A DNA stretch of 8,313 bases from Methanomicrobiales archaeon (GCA_028678555.1 JAJRDF010000060.1:1-8313), one strand, 5' to 3'. Positions 1 through 6,537 are shown, counted from the first letter of the stretch. Notes: a model not told the origin generated them from the letters alone. Numbers and translations: made by a program.

Positions 1-2
1 AC

Positions 3-70
3 TATCCTCATGGGGGTGGGGCCGGGAGGGGGCTCTGCCCCCTCCCGTCCGCCCTCCCCCGATGAGGATA
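3..70. repeat. Nested palindromic intergenic repeat, copy 1 (complete)
   Basis: Two nested inverted repeats are visible. The outer arms are TATCCTCAT (3-11) and its exact complement ATGAGGATA (62-70). The inner arms are GGGAGGGGGC (24-33) and GCCCCCTCCC (37-46), a perfect 10-bp stem around a TCT loop. G-rich (12-20) and C-rich (51-59) tracts between them can extend the pairing. The right-hand part (24-70) recurs at 2556-2600 with a few changes, so this belongs to a dispersed, REP-like intergenic family. It lies beyond the 3' end of the cis-prenyltransferase gene. No protein is encoded. A role in termination or mRNA protection is possible but is inference. Confidence 0.75.
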
Positions 71-89
71 TTCTCCAGTGCCTGTTTTT
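24..89 (+). terminator. Possible terminator for a plus-strand gene left of the window
   Basis: The strong GC hairpin at 24-46 is followed by a TTTTT run at 85-89 on the plus strand. This would suit transcription entering from a convergent gene outside the window. The T-run lies about 40 nt beyond the inner stem and is short, so the call is weak. No comparable T-run is seen on the minus strand after the cis-prenyltransferase stop codon. Confidence 0.25.
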
Positions 90-173
90 CCCGCTGCTCT
101 GCTACCTGAGGGCTGTCACCGCTCCCCTGTTACAACCCGGTTCACAGATATCCCGGTTACCCGGAGAGACTGT

Positions 174-764
174 TCAGGTGCCGAACCGCCGTTTCCGTGA
201 CTGGTAGTCCCGGAGGGCCCGCAGGAAATCCACCCTCCGGAAATACTGCCAGTTCACGTCCGAGAAGAAGAGCTCCGAGTACACCGACTGCCAGATGAGG
301 AAGTCCGTCAGGTGGGACTGGCCGGTCTTGATCACGAGATCCGGGGCGTACCGGAACGTCAGGTAGTGGTCAAAGAGCCCCTCATCCACGTCGCCTGGCG
401 CAACACCGTCACGGGCCATCTGCCGGATGCAGGCCGTGATCTCCTCCCGTCCCGAGCTGCCGATGGCGACGGTCACCGGGGAACCGCTCCCCATGACCTC
501 CTCCGGGTTTCCGGCATGGAGGTGGAGCTCGCCTATGTCGGCGACCCGGCAGATGAAGGGGAGGAAGGGATCGATCCGGGAGGGGTCTTCGGTGCTGATA
601 TGGAACATGACCCCGGCAATCCCCAGGTCCAGGCACCAGCGGGTTACCTCGGCCAGCTTGCCGGGGGCGCTCCTCATGTCCCCCTCGGTGATCATGAAGC
701 ACAGGTGCTCGGGGAGCACCGTGAGGTGCCGGGCCAGCCACCGTTCATAGAGCCAGTAGATCAT
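174..764 (-). CDS. Divergent cis-prenyltransferase (UppS family), probably non-catalytic subunit
   Basis: A 196-aa protein whose C-terminal half is clearly UppS-like: PDLVIKTG (141-148), FLIWQSVYSELFFSDVNW (155-172) and a basic end finishing RRFGT. UppS enzymes condense isopentenyl diphosphate into polyprenyl carrier lipids. Key residues are changed. The N-terminal motif normally reading MDGN reads ITEG (25-28), removing the catalytic Asp. The stretch that usually carries the following Arg-Trp and Gly-His motifs is shortened. The substrate-binding Arg of RTG is Lys146, and the next Arg is lost with a one-residue deletion. The C-terminal RxG (RFG, 193-195) is kept, as in eukaryotic NgBR/Nus1 partner subunits. 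I infer a regulatory partner of a catalytic UppS encoded elsewhere. The ATG at 764 overlaps the polX stop as ATGA and has GGAGTG (771-776) 6 nt upstream. A GTG at 773 lies inside that site, so I prefer the ATG. A weakly active single enzyme is the alternative. Confidence 0.9.
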   Translation of the reverse strand: MIYWLYERWLARHLTVLPEHLCFMITEGDMRSAPGKLAEVTRWCLDLGIAGVMFHISTEDPSRIDPFLPFICRVADIGELHLHAGNPEEVMGSGSPVTVAIGSSGREEITACIRQMARDGVAPGDVDEGLFDHYLTFRYAPDLVIKTGQSHLTDFLIWQSVYSELFFSDVNWQYFRRVDFLRALRDYQSRKRRFGT

Positions 765-2449
765 CGGGCCCACTCCAGGAGCGGTTCCGCATCCCGTGTA
801 TTCAGGAGGTGCTCAGGGGCACACCATCCCCGGCGGGCAAGGATCACGCCATACTTCATGTGGTCCAGTTCCCCAGCGGTATGAGCGTCGGTGCCGATGG
901 CCAGCATGACGCCTGCATCCCTGGCCTGCCGGATGGGGGCATCGTCCAGGTCCATCCGGAGGGGCGAAGCATTGATCTCGAGAGCCGTTCCCGTGTCCCT
1001 GGCGGCATCGATGATCCGGTCAATGTCCAGGAGCGAGGACTCCCGGCTCCCCAGCAGCCGGCCGGTGGGGTGCCCGATGATGTCCACGTGGTCCGAGGCC
1101 ATGGCCGAGAGGATCCGCCGGGTCATCACGTCCTTCTCCTGCCGGAAGGCCGAGTGGACCGAGGCGACCACCAGGTCCAGGTCGGCGAGAACGGGAACGG
1201 GTAGCGAGAGGGTGCCGTCGGCCAGGATGTCCACCTCAATCCCGTGGAGGAGGCGGCAGGGGGAGGTCCGGTTCACCTGCTCGATCTCCCGACCCTGGGC
1301 CGCAATACGTTCCGGGTCCAGGCCATGGGTGATCCCCAGGGAGGCGGAGTGGTCCGAGACCAGCAGGTACCGGTACCCCCGGGCAGCGCCTGCCTGGGCC
1401 AGCTGGGGTAACGTGAGGTTCCCGTCCGTGTCCGCGGTGTGGACATGCAGGTCGCCCCGGATATCACCCGGCATGACCAGCATGGGGAGCCGGTGTGCCT
1501 GCGCAAGGGCTATCTCACCCCGGTCCTCCCGGATCTCGGGGGGGACCCGGTCCATCCCCAGGAAGGCAAAGATCGATTCCTCGTCCGGGAACTCCCGCAG
1601 GCCGCCCGCCTTGCGGTCCTCCAGGCCATACTCGTTCAGGCGCAGCCCCTTCGCGATGGCGATCTCCCGGAGCCGGATGTTAAACTCCTTGGAGCCGGTC
1701 AGGTACAGGAGCATGGACCCGAACTGCCGGGGCGGGGTGAACCGGATATCCACCCGGTGGGCACCCAGCCTGACAGAGGTCCTCCGCTCACCCTCGTCGA
1801 TCATCTCGTCTGCGACCCCCCGGAGCCTGGTGTTCACCTGCGCGGGGGGCTCCCGGGAGACGATATCGATGTCCCCGACAGTGGACCGGCCCCGGCGGAA
1901 GGAACCGGCCACCTCGAAGGTGCCGGGGGTGAGGGCAGCCGAGACCCGGGCCACCACCGCCTCGGCCTCGGCCCGGTTCATCCTCGTCGCCTGGTTCCGG
2001 TACCGGGTGATGGACTGGAGAAACTCCTGCTCCTTCTTCTCCCCGAACCCCCGGATGGCCCGGATGCGCCGGTTCCGGGCGGCCTTCTCCATGTCGTCGA
2101 TCGAGGTGATCCCTGCCTTCATCCAGAGGGTGTGGACCGTCTTCGGCCCCACACCTTCAAGGTTCAGCATCTCGATGAGGCCGGGGGGAACCTCAGCTTT
2201 CAGGGCCTCCAGCTCCGGGTGCGTGCCGGTCGCAACGATGGACTGGATCTTCTCGGCCAGGCCCTTCCCTATCCCGGGAATCGCGTTCAGCTCCTCCAGG
2301 GTCATGTCAGCCACGTCGCGGGAGAGGCGGCTGATCTCCTCCGCGGCCCGGTAGTAGGCCCGGATCTTGAACCCGTCCTTCCCCGTGATCTCCAGGAGCT
2401 GACCGAAGAGGGTCAGGGTGTCCGCCACCGCGGCGTTGGAGGCTTCCAT
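761..2449 (-). CDS. polX: DNA polymerase X family with PHP phosphoesterase domain
   Basis: A 562-aa protein, close to the roughly 570 aa usual for bacterial and archaeal PolX, a gap-filling repair polymerase. Domain order is: N-terminal 8-kDa-like region (1-80) with helix-hairpin-helix IPGIGKG (57-63); a second hairpin, LEGVGPKT (97-104); the nucleotidyltransferase palm with GSFRRGR (182-188) and GDID (192-195); Asp234 in VDIRF; and YLTGSKEFNIRLR (249-261). The two GDID aspartates and Asp234 form the expected catalytic triad. A C-terminal PHP domain (about 330-562) has intact metal-binding motifs: DLHVHT (333-338), SDH (365-367), GIEVD (403-407), SVH (430-432), GHP (459-461) and GTDAH (519-523). 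In PolX proteins this domain gives 3'-5' exonuclease and AP-endonuclease activity. It is the first gene of a minus-strand pair, with TTTAAA 27-32 nt upstream and no good Shine-Dalgarno site, so the mRNA is probably leaderless. Likely role: base-excision repair. Confidence 0.96.
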   Translation of the reverse strand: MEASNAAVADTLTLFGQLLEITGKDGFKIRAYYRAAEEISRLSRDVADMTLEELNAIPGIGKGLAEKIQSIVATGTHPELEALKAEVPPGLIEMLNLEGVGPKTVHTLWMKAGITSIDDMEKAARNRRIRAIRGFGEKKEQEFLQSITRYRNQATRMNRAEAEAVVARVSAALTPGTFEVAGSFRRGRSTVGDIDIVSREPPAQVNTRLRGVADEMIDEGERRTSVRLGAHRVDIRFTPPRQFGSMLLYLTGSKEFNIRLREIAIAKGLRLNEYGLEDRKAGGLREFPDEESIFAFLGMDRVPPEIREDRGEIALAQAHRLPMLVMPGDIRGDLHVHTADTDGNLTLPQLAQAGAARGYRYLLVSDHSASLGITHGLDPERIAAQGREIEQVNRTSPCRLLHGIEVDILADGTLSLPVPVLADLDLVVASVHSAFRQEKDVMTRRILSAMASDHVDIIGHPTGRLLGSRESSLLDIDRIIDAARDTGTALEINASPLRMDLDDAPIRQARDAGVMLAIGTDAHTAGELDHMKYGVILARRGWCAPEHLLNTRDAEPLLEWAR

Positions 2450-2475
2450 CCACTACCATTGGAACCTTCTGGGTC

Positions 2476-2481
2476 TTTAAA
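2476..2481 (-). promoter_or_regulatory. TATA box of polX (leaderless)
   Basis: On the minus strand the sequence reads CCGGTTTAAAGACC, with TTTAAA at 2481-2476, an archaeal TATA-like box in otherwise GC-rich DNA. Its centre is about 29 nt from the A of the polX ATG (2449). Archaeal transcription usually starts 22-27 nt past the box, which puts the start within a few bases of the ATG. Confidence 0.6.
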
Positions 2482-2555
2482 CCGGTGAGGTGGGGTGACG
2501 GCCTGCGTGAGTTGGTTTCCTTGTCGTGCGCAACGGTAACTCTAGACACTGAGAA

Positions 2556-2600
2556 GGGAGGGGGCTCTGCCTCCTCCCGGTCCCTCCCCCGATGAGGATA
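2556..2600. repeat. Palindromic intergenic repeat, copy 2 (one outer arm missing)
   Basis: GGGAGGGGGC (2556-2565), TCT loop and GCCTCCTCCC (2569-2578) form the same stem as at 24-46, with one change (C to T at 2572) that still allows G-U pairing in RNA. It continues through a C-tract to GATGAGGATA (2591-2600), identical to 61-70. Copy 2 is 45 nt against 47 nt for the matching part of copy 1, the difference lying in the spacer after the stem. The outer left arm TATCCTCAT of copy 1 is absent here. Confidence 0.75.
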
Positions 2601-2671
2601 GTCCGTTCTTCGGTTGAGTGAACAGGAATGATCCGTCCATTCCAGAAAACCGGCGGGGGGTGCCCACGCGG

Positions 2672-2690
2672 CGGGGGCGGCGAGCCCCCG
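2672..2690. repeat. GC-rich hairpin in the feo upstream region
   Basis: CGGGGGC (2672-2678) and GCCCCCG (2684-2690) form a perfect 7-bp stem around GGCGA. It lies about 130 nt upstream of the feo start codon and is not followed by a T-run on the plus strand, so it does not look like a terminator. It may be another decayed repetitive element. Confidence 0.5.
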
Positions 2691-2698
2691 AGAGCGTC

Positions 2699-2708
2699 TC
2701 ACTAGTGA
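2699..2708. promoter_or_regulatory. 10-bp palindrome TCACTAGTGA, possible operator
   Basis: A perfect palindrome about 80 nt upstream of the inferred feo promoter. It does not match the published DtxR/IdeR iron-box consensus. Chance occurrence is quite possible. Confidence 0.2.
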
Positions 2709-2787
2709 TCGAGGAATCCCGAATACCGACCGTTCCCATGTGAGAAATTCCTTGTGTGCCGATGAGGGGGCGGGGGAGACCAAACCC

Positions 2788-2791
2788 ATAT
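2788..2791 (+). promoter_or_regulatory. Likely TATA box of the feo operon
   Basis: ATAT in the context CAAACCCATATCAG is the best A/T-rich match at the right place, 26-29 nt before the ATG at 2817. It predicts a leaderless or nearly leaderless transcript. The purine tract GAGGGGAAGGG further on (2793-2803) is too far from the ATG to be a typical Shine-Dalgarno site. The match to the archaeal consensus is modest. Confidence 0.4.
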
Positions 2792-2816
2792 CAGAGGGGA
2801 AGGGCAATCCCGGTGT

Positions 2817-3458
2817 ATGCAGACGTCTCTCCGCGAGGATATCCTGGAGGCCATCCTCTGCCTCGCGGGCGAGGGGGGCAGTCCGGTCCCGGTGGCCGAG
2901 ATCGCAGCACAGATCCGGTCGAAGCCCCCGACTCTGGAACCTGTCCTCACCGAGATGGTGCGGGAAGGGGAGGTGACCCTCCAGGGCGGTGCAGCCTCGC
3001 TCACGGATGCGGGGATGGAACGTGCGCGGGGCGTGGCCCACCGGCACCAGGTGCTCCAGTGCTTCCTCTCCGAGCGGCTGGGGATCGATGGCCCCTCCGC
3101 CGACCAGGAGGCCTGCCGGCTGGAGCACCAGGTCTCGGACACCACCATCGACCGGCTCTCGGAGTTCCTGGAAAAGGGAGGGCACGGGCCCCGGAACCGC
3201 GGCGGAACCGGTGGGGAGGGCCGAGAAGGGGGGAGCCGGCCGCTCACGGAGTTCCCCGAGGGCGAGGCAGTCACGGTGGAGCTGATCAGTTGCTCCCACA
3301 ACCTCCCGCGGCTCCTGGACCTGGGGATCCTGCCCGGGGAACCCCTGGAGATCCGGCAGCGCCTCCCCAACCGGGCAGTGGTGGTCCGGGTCAAGGGGTG
3401 TGACATCGCCCTCTCGCCCGAGGTGGCAGCCTCGATCCTCGCGGTGAGGGCGGCATGA
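2817..3458 (+). CDS. DtxR-family metal-dependent regulator with C-terminal FeoA domain
   Basis: A 213-aa protein. Residues 1-75 form a winged helix of the iron-dependent-repressor type (LREDILEAI at the start, LTDAG near 62). Residues 70-118 are the metal-binding and dimerisation domain with EACRLEHQVSD (98-108). A Gly/Arg-rich linker (about 119-142) leads to a FeoA/SH3-like domain (143-213) with RLLDLGILPGEPLEI (165-179). Proposed metal ligands are Asp8, Glu11, His77, Cys100, Glu103 and His104. The DtxR ancillary-site residues Glu83 and His98 correspond here to Gln81 and Asp96 by manual alignment. Such proteins repress iron-uptake genes when metal is plentiful. The gene lies directly upstream of feoB and overlaps it by 4 nt, so it probably regulates its own operon. 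No separate FeoA is present, so the FeoA domain may also serve FeoB; that is inference. The start fits the family's N-terminus. Confidence 0.88.
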   Translation: MQTSLREDILEAILCLAGEGGSPVPVAEIAAQIRSKPPTLEPVLTEMVREGEVTLQGGAASLTDAGMERARGVAHRHQVLQCFLSERLGIDGPSADQEACRLEHQVSDTTIDRLSEFLEKGGHGPRNRGGTGGEGREGGSRPLTEFPEGEAVTVELISCSHNLPRLLDLGILPGEPLEIRQRLPNRAVVVRVKGCDIALSPEVAASILAVRAA

Positions 3459-5305
3459 GGATTGCCCTCATCGGGAATCCCAACGTGGGGAAGTCCCTGA
3501 TCTTCACCCAGCTGACCGGTGTGGGGGTGGAGATCTCCAACTACCCGGGCACCACCATCGAAATGAAGAGCGGGGCCACCTGCGTCCAGCGGGACATCCA
3601 CGAACTGATCGACCTTCCCGGGATCTACACCCTGGACGGCACCTCGGAAGAGGAGGTTCTGGTCCGGCAGGAGATCGCCGGAGGGAGGGTGGATGCCGCC
3701 ATCGTCGTCATGGACGCGGGCCACCTGGAACGGAACCTCTACCTCCTCCTCCAGGTGGCCGAGACGGGCATCCCCCTGGTCGCTGTCGTGAACATGATTG
3801 ACGAGGCCGAGGCCAACGGTCTCTTCATTGACACCGGCCGCCTCGCTGAGATCCTGGGGGTGGAGGTGGTACCGGCCGCGGCCATCCAGGGGCGCAACAT
3901 TGCCGGGATCATGCCGCTTGCCGTTGCGAGGGCACGGCCGGCGCTTGTCCAGGTGCCGTACGATACTGACGTGGAAGCCGCCATCCGGTCCCTGGGAAAG
4001 ACGATGGGGGCGAGCCGGGTGCAGGCCCTCTGGGCGCTGGAGGGGATCGAAGGGCATGAGGAGCTCCGGGAGGCCGGGAAGGTGCTGGCCCAGGAGATCG
4101 AGCCGCCGCACCGGATGACGATCCACCAGATCATCGCCGCAAACCGTCACCACATGGCCGGGCGGATCGCGACCCAGGTGGCGGGGAAGGGGGCGCCGCC
4201 ACGTGGCCTGGACCTGGACCGTCTCCTCCTCCATGCGTGGCCGGGGATCCCTCTCCTCATCCTGATCCTGGGGGCGGTGCTCCTGTCCGTCTTCCTCCTG
4301 GGATCCTACCTGGAAGGGATCTTCACCCAGGCGTTCGAGACGTACGTGATCGTGCCGGTGAGCGGCCTGGCTCTCCCGCCCCTCGCCGCTACCCTCACCA
4401 TGTCGGTCCTCCTCGCCATCCAGGCCGGTCTCGCCATCGCCTTCCCGTTTGTGTTCATCTTTGCCATCTTTCTCTCTGTCCTGGAGGACACGGGGTACTT
4501 GACCCGGGCCGCGTTCCTTGCGGACCGGGCCATGCACCGGGTGGGACTGCACGGCGGTGCCGTGATCCCCATGATCCTCTCCTTCGGGTGCAATGTCCCG
4601 GCGGTGATGGCCATGCGCACCCTGAAGACACGGCGGGAGCGGACCATTGCCTCGTTCCTGGTGACGATGGTCCCCTGCTCGGCGAGGACGGTGATCATCG
4701 CGGGGATGGTGGCGGCCTTCATCGGTATTGCCGCAGCCTTCTCGGTGTACTTCATCGTGCTGGGGCTGCTCCTCGCAACAGGGCTCCTCCTCACCCGGAT
4801 CACGCCGGGTGAGCAGTTCGGCATGATCCTGGAGATTGCACCCCTCCGGCGCCCTGAACCGAAGCTGGTGGCAGCCAAGTCCTGGTACCGGGTCAGGGAC
4901 TTCCTGTTCATCGCCTTCCCCCTCCTCCTGGCAGGCAGCATCGTGCTGGGGCTCCTAAACTACTCCGGGATGCTGGCCCTCTTCGAGGCCTTCCTGGCCC
5001 CGGTGCTGGAGGGGCTCCTGGGCCTCCCGTCCTATGCAGCGACAGCCCTCGTCTTCGGCATCCTTCGGAAGGAGATGGCCTTCGAGACGCTGGTGGTGCT
5101 GGCCGGGACCGCCGACCTCTCGGCGGTGATGACCACCGTGCAGATCTATACCTTTGCCGTGATCTCGGTCCTCTTCGTTCCCTGTCTCTCCACCATCGCG
5201 GTCCTCTCCCGGGAGGTGGGGTACCGGACGGCCCTTGCCGTCAGCGCCTACACGGTGGCCCTGGGGCTCCTCGTCGGGATGGCCATCCACCTGCTCTTCG
5301 GGTGA
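3455..5305 (+). CDS. feoB: Ferrous iron transport protein B
   Basis: A 616-aa Fe(II) transporter of the cytoplasmic membrane with an N-terminal G-protein domain. G1 is GNPNVGKS (7-14), switch I is around NYPGTT (29-34), G3 is DLPG (53-56), G4 is NMID (113-116) and the G5 region is PAAAIQG (140-146), where the usual Ser-Ala is Ala-Ala. A helical linker follows. Membrane segments begin near residue 262. The FeoB gate motifs are present: GYLTRAAFLADR (347-358), FGCNVPAVMAMRTL (377-390) and MVPCSAR (405-411). Later hallmarks are GILRKEMAFE (535-544) and FVPCLST (574-580). It is shorter than the roughly 770 aa of E. coli FeoB, as is common in archaea. The ATG overlaps the regulator's stop as ATGA, with GGTGAGG (3443-3449) 5 nt upstream, so translation is probably coupled. 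No FeoC follows. The gene ends 29 nt before the convergent neighbour's stop codon. Confidence 0.97.
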   Translation: MRIALIGNPNVGKSLIFTQLTGVGVEISNYPGTTIEMKSGATCVQRDIHELIDLPGIYTLDGTSEEEVLVRQEIAGGRVDAAIVVMDAGHLERNLYLLLQVAETGIPLVAVVNMIDEAEANGLFIDTGRLAEILGVEVVPAAAIQGRNIAGIMPLAVARARPALVQVPYDTDVEAAIRSLGKTMGASRVQALWALEGIEGHEELREAGKVLAQEIEPPHRMTIHQIIAANRHHMAGRIATQVAGKGAPPRGLDLDRLLLHAWPGIPLLILILGAVLLSVFLLGSYLEGIFTQAFETYVIVPVSGLALPPLAATLTMSVLLAIQAGLAIAFPFVFIFAIFLSVLEDTGYLTRAAFLADRAMHRVGLHGGAVIPMILSFGCNVPAVMAMRTLKTRRERTIASFLVTMVPCSARTVIIAGMVAAFIGIAAAFSVYFIVLGLLLATGLLLTRITPGEQFGMILEIAPLRRPEPKLVAAKSWYRVRDFLFIAFPLLLAGSIVLGLLNYSGMLALFEAFLAPVLEGLLGLPSYAATALVFGILRKEMAFETLVVLAGTADLSAVMTTVQIYTFAVISVLFVPCLSTIAVLSREVGYRTALAVSAYTVALGLLVGMAIHLLFG

Positions 5306-5334
5306 GGGAGACTCTCTGGCCTTCCGGAGGAATA

Positions 5335-6453
5335 TCAGGTCCTGAAGGACACCGCGGGCCGGAGCCCGAAGATCCGGCCCACGTCCTCTGCATCCTCCAG
5401 AATCAGCTCCCTGGTCACGCGGTCGAACCGTTCGAAGGGGGAGACGGAGAGATCGAGGGTCTTTCCCCGGCGGTCGTACCGCCAGGTACCTGCAGCGGCG
5501 CCGTTCACCAGCACCACCGGCACGGTCTGGCCGCCATGGTACACCCGGTCCCGGTACCGGGCCGGGACCACGTGCTCCCGGTGATGATACCCCAGCACCA
5601 GCGTGTCGAAGGCGGGGAGAAGGCTGACGGCGGGAGGGGACGGCTCCCCCTCAGGTACCTGCCGGGTCCCCGTCATCCAGAGGATCCGGTCGCCCACGCG
5701 GACCTCTGCCAGCCCCTCCCTCTCCTGCACGCGCCTCCATCCTTCCCGGACATCCCCCGGGGGCAGGCCCGACCATGAGACGAAGTCCTCCGAACCGGCA
5801 GGTCCGTACCCTGCCAGGTAGCGGCGGATCAGCGCCTCCAGGGCCTCCTCCCGCGGGAGTGGTTCCTGCCTGCCGATCCAATCAGAGGTAAGACGGAAGG
5901 TCTCTTCGCCGGACGGGGCATCCGGACCCCTGCAGACGAGGCCGGACAGCCCTGCAGCAAAGAGGAGGTGGTATGCTGCCTGGCCTTCCTTCGTGATCCC
6001 CGCCCCCCGGACGAGGCCGTCCACGAGCTCCCTCCGGGTCAGCGACCCGCTGGCGGTGAGCAGTATGCCGATGACCGCCAGGCCCTCCCGAACCTTCTGC
6101 CCGGTAAGGCCCAGCTCCCCCCGCCTCCGTTCGTTTCGTGCCAGGACTGCGGGGCCGACCAGCGGGACGATCCAGAGGAGGTCCCGGGACGGCAGGAGAT
6201 GTAGGGTTCCCCGCATGGCCCAGCCCCGCACCAGGGTGCGCTGATTGATGGCTTCCCGCACATCCCCGGGTTCCAGCCCCCGGATCCGGGCCCGGAGGGA
6301 GAGCATCATCGCGGGACCCTGCTGGGCATTGATGCCACAGAGCCTCCCGGCCACGGCGACGAGATCCCCACGTGCAGCCCTCGGGTGCAGGTGCTGGGCC
6401 TGCAGGCGCAGCATCCGCAGCTGTTCGGGCAGGATCCCGGTCATGGTCAGCAT
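5335..6453 (-). CDS. Winged-helix DNA-binding protein, HTH_42 (AlkZ/YcaQ-related) family
   Basis: A 372-aa protein. Hallmarks of the HTH_42 family (PF06224) are an N-terminal segment GINAQQGPAMMLSLRARI (40-57), RGWAMRGTLHLLPSRDLLWIV (76-96), LLPAFDTLVLGYHHRE (278-293) and HGGQTVPVVLVNGAAAGTWRY (307-326, Y at 326). The family includes bacterial DNA glycosylases AlkZ and YcaQ/AlkX, which unhook interstrand crosslinks or excise alkylated bases using a Gln-x-Gln or Gln-x-Asp motif. Here the matching position seems to read Asn-Ala-Gln (42-44), so the first Gln is replaced. Activity is therefore uncertain and the protein should be called by family only. The open frame extends 63 codons further upstream, but that part overlaps dph5 and lacks family similarity. 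ATG 6453 lies about 24 nt after a TATA box and precedes recognisable sequence; ATG 6444 is an alternative. It is a single gene, convergent with feoB and divergent from dph5. Confidence 0.85.
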   Translation of the reverse strand: MLTMTGILPEQLRMLRLQAQHLHPRAARGDLVAVAGRLCGINAQQGPAMMLSLRARIRGLEPGDVREAINQRTLVRGWAMRGTLHLLPSRDLLWIVPLVGPAVLARNERRRGELGLTGQKVREGLAVIGILLTASGSLTRRELVDGLVRGAGITKEGQAAYHLLFAAGLSGLVCRGPDAPSGEETFRLTSDWIGRQEPLPREEALEALIRRYLAGYGPAGSEDFVSWSGLPPGDVREGWRRVQEREGLAEVRVGDRILWMTGTRQVPEGEPSPPAVSLLPAFDTLVLGYHHREHVVPARYRDRVYHGGQTVPVVLVNGAAAGTWRYDRRGKTLDLSVSPFERFDRVTRELILEDAEDVGRIFGLRPAVSFRT

Positions 6454-6473
6454 GTTCCTACAGGATGCGGCCT

Positions 6474-6480
6474 GATATAC
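6474..6480 (-). promoter_or_regulatory. TATA box of the winged-helix gene
   Basis: The minus strand reads AAGGTATATCAGG, with GTATATC at 6480-6474. The centre is about 24 nt from the ATG at 6453, predicting a leaderless or nearly leaderless mRNA. It is the most A/T-rich stretch in this interval. Confidence 0.6.
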
Positions 6481-6520
6481 CTTGTGCACTCCGTGGAGAG
6501 GGGGAGATCCCCTGAGTGAG

Positions 6521-6537
6521 AAAACAATCACCTTATG
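6521..6537 (+). promoter_or_regulatory. Likely promoter of dph5
   Basis: An A-rich element, AAAACAATCA (6521-6530), is followed by CTTATG (6532-6537, by its T-rich core at 6533-6537), about 40 nt before the dph5 ATG. This would leave a leader of roughly 10-18 nt carrying the Shine-Dalgarno-like AGAGGG at 6561-6566. The box is a weak consensus match. Confidence 0.35.

Larger units (their letters stand above)
2450..2816. other. Divergent intergenic region between polX and the feo operon (367 nt)
   Basis: No convincing gene is present: short open frames here are GC-driven and have no recognisable product. From left to right it holds the polX TATA box (2476-2481), a one-armed copy of the palindromic repeat (2556-2600), a G-tract stretch with a 7-bp hairpin (2672-2690), a 10-bp palindrome TCACTAGTGA (2699-2708), a distant inverted repeat AGGAAT/ATTCCT (2712-2717 and 2747-2752), and the likely feo promoter (about 2788). 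Its length and structure suit a regulated divergent promoter region. Confidence 0.6.

Noticed and set aside
10..207. 65-codon plus-strand open frame
   Set aside because: Its first part is the palindromic repeat and it runs into the opposite strand of the cis-prenyltransferase 3' end. There is no ribosome-binding site or domain.
891..2354. 487-codon open frame on the plus strand opposite polX
   Set aside because: It is Arg/Ser-rich, matches no family, and lies antisense to a full-length PolX with intact motifs. Long antisense frames are expected in GC-rich DNA.
2307..3299. 330-codon minus-strand frame spanning the polX start, the intergenic region and the feo regulator
   Set aside because: It crosses both real genes and the palindromic repeat, with Pro/Arg/Gly-rich sequence and no family match.
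2702..4552. 616-codon open frame on the minus strand across the feo operon
   Set aside because: Low-complexity, highly charged translation antisense to well-supported feo genes, with no recognisable domain.
6501..6512. GGGGAGATCCCC inverted repeat between the divergent winged-helix and dph5 genes
   Set aside because: Only a 5-bp stem with a 2-nt loop in G/C-rich DNA. It is too short to call as an operator or terminator without comparative support.
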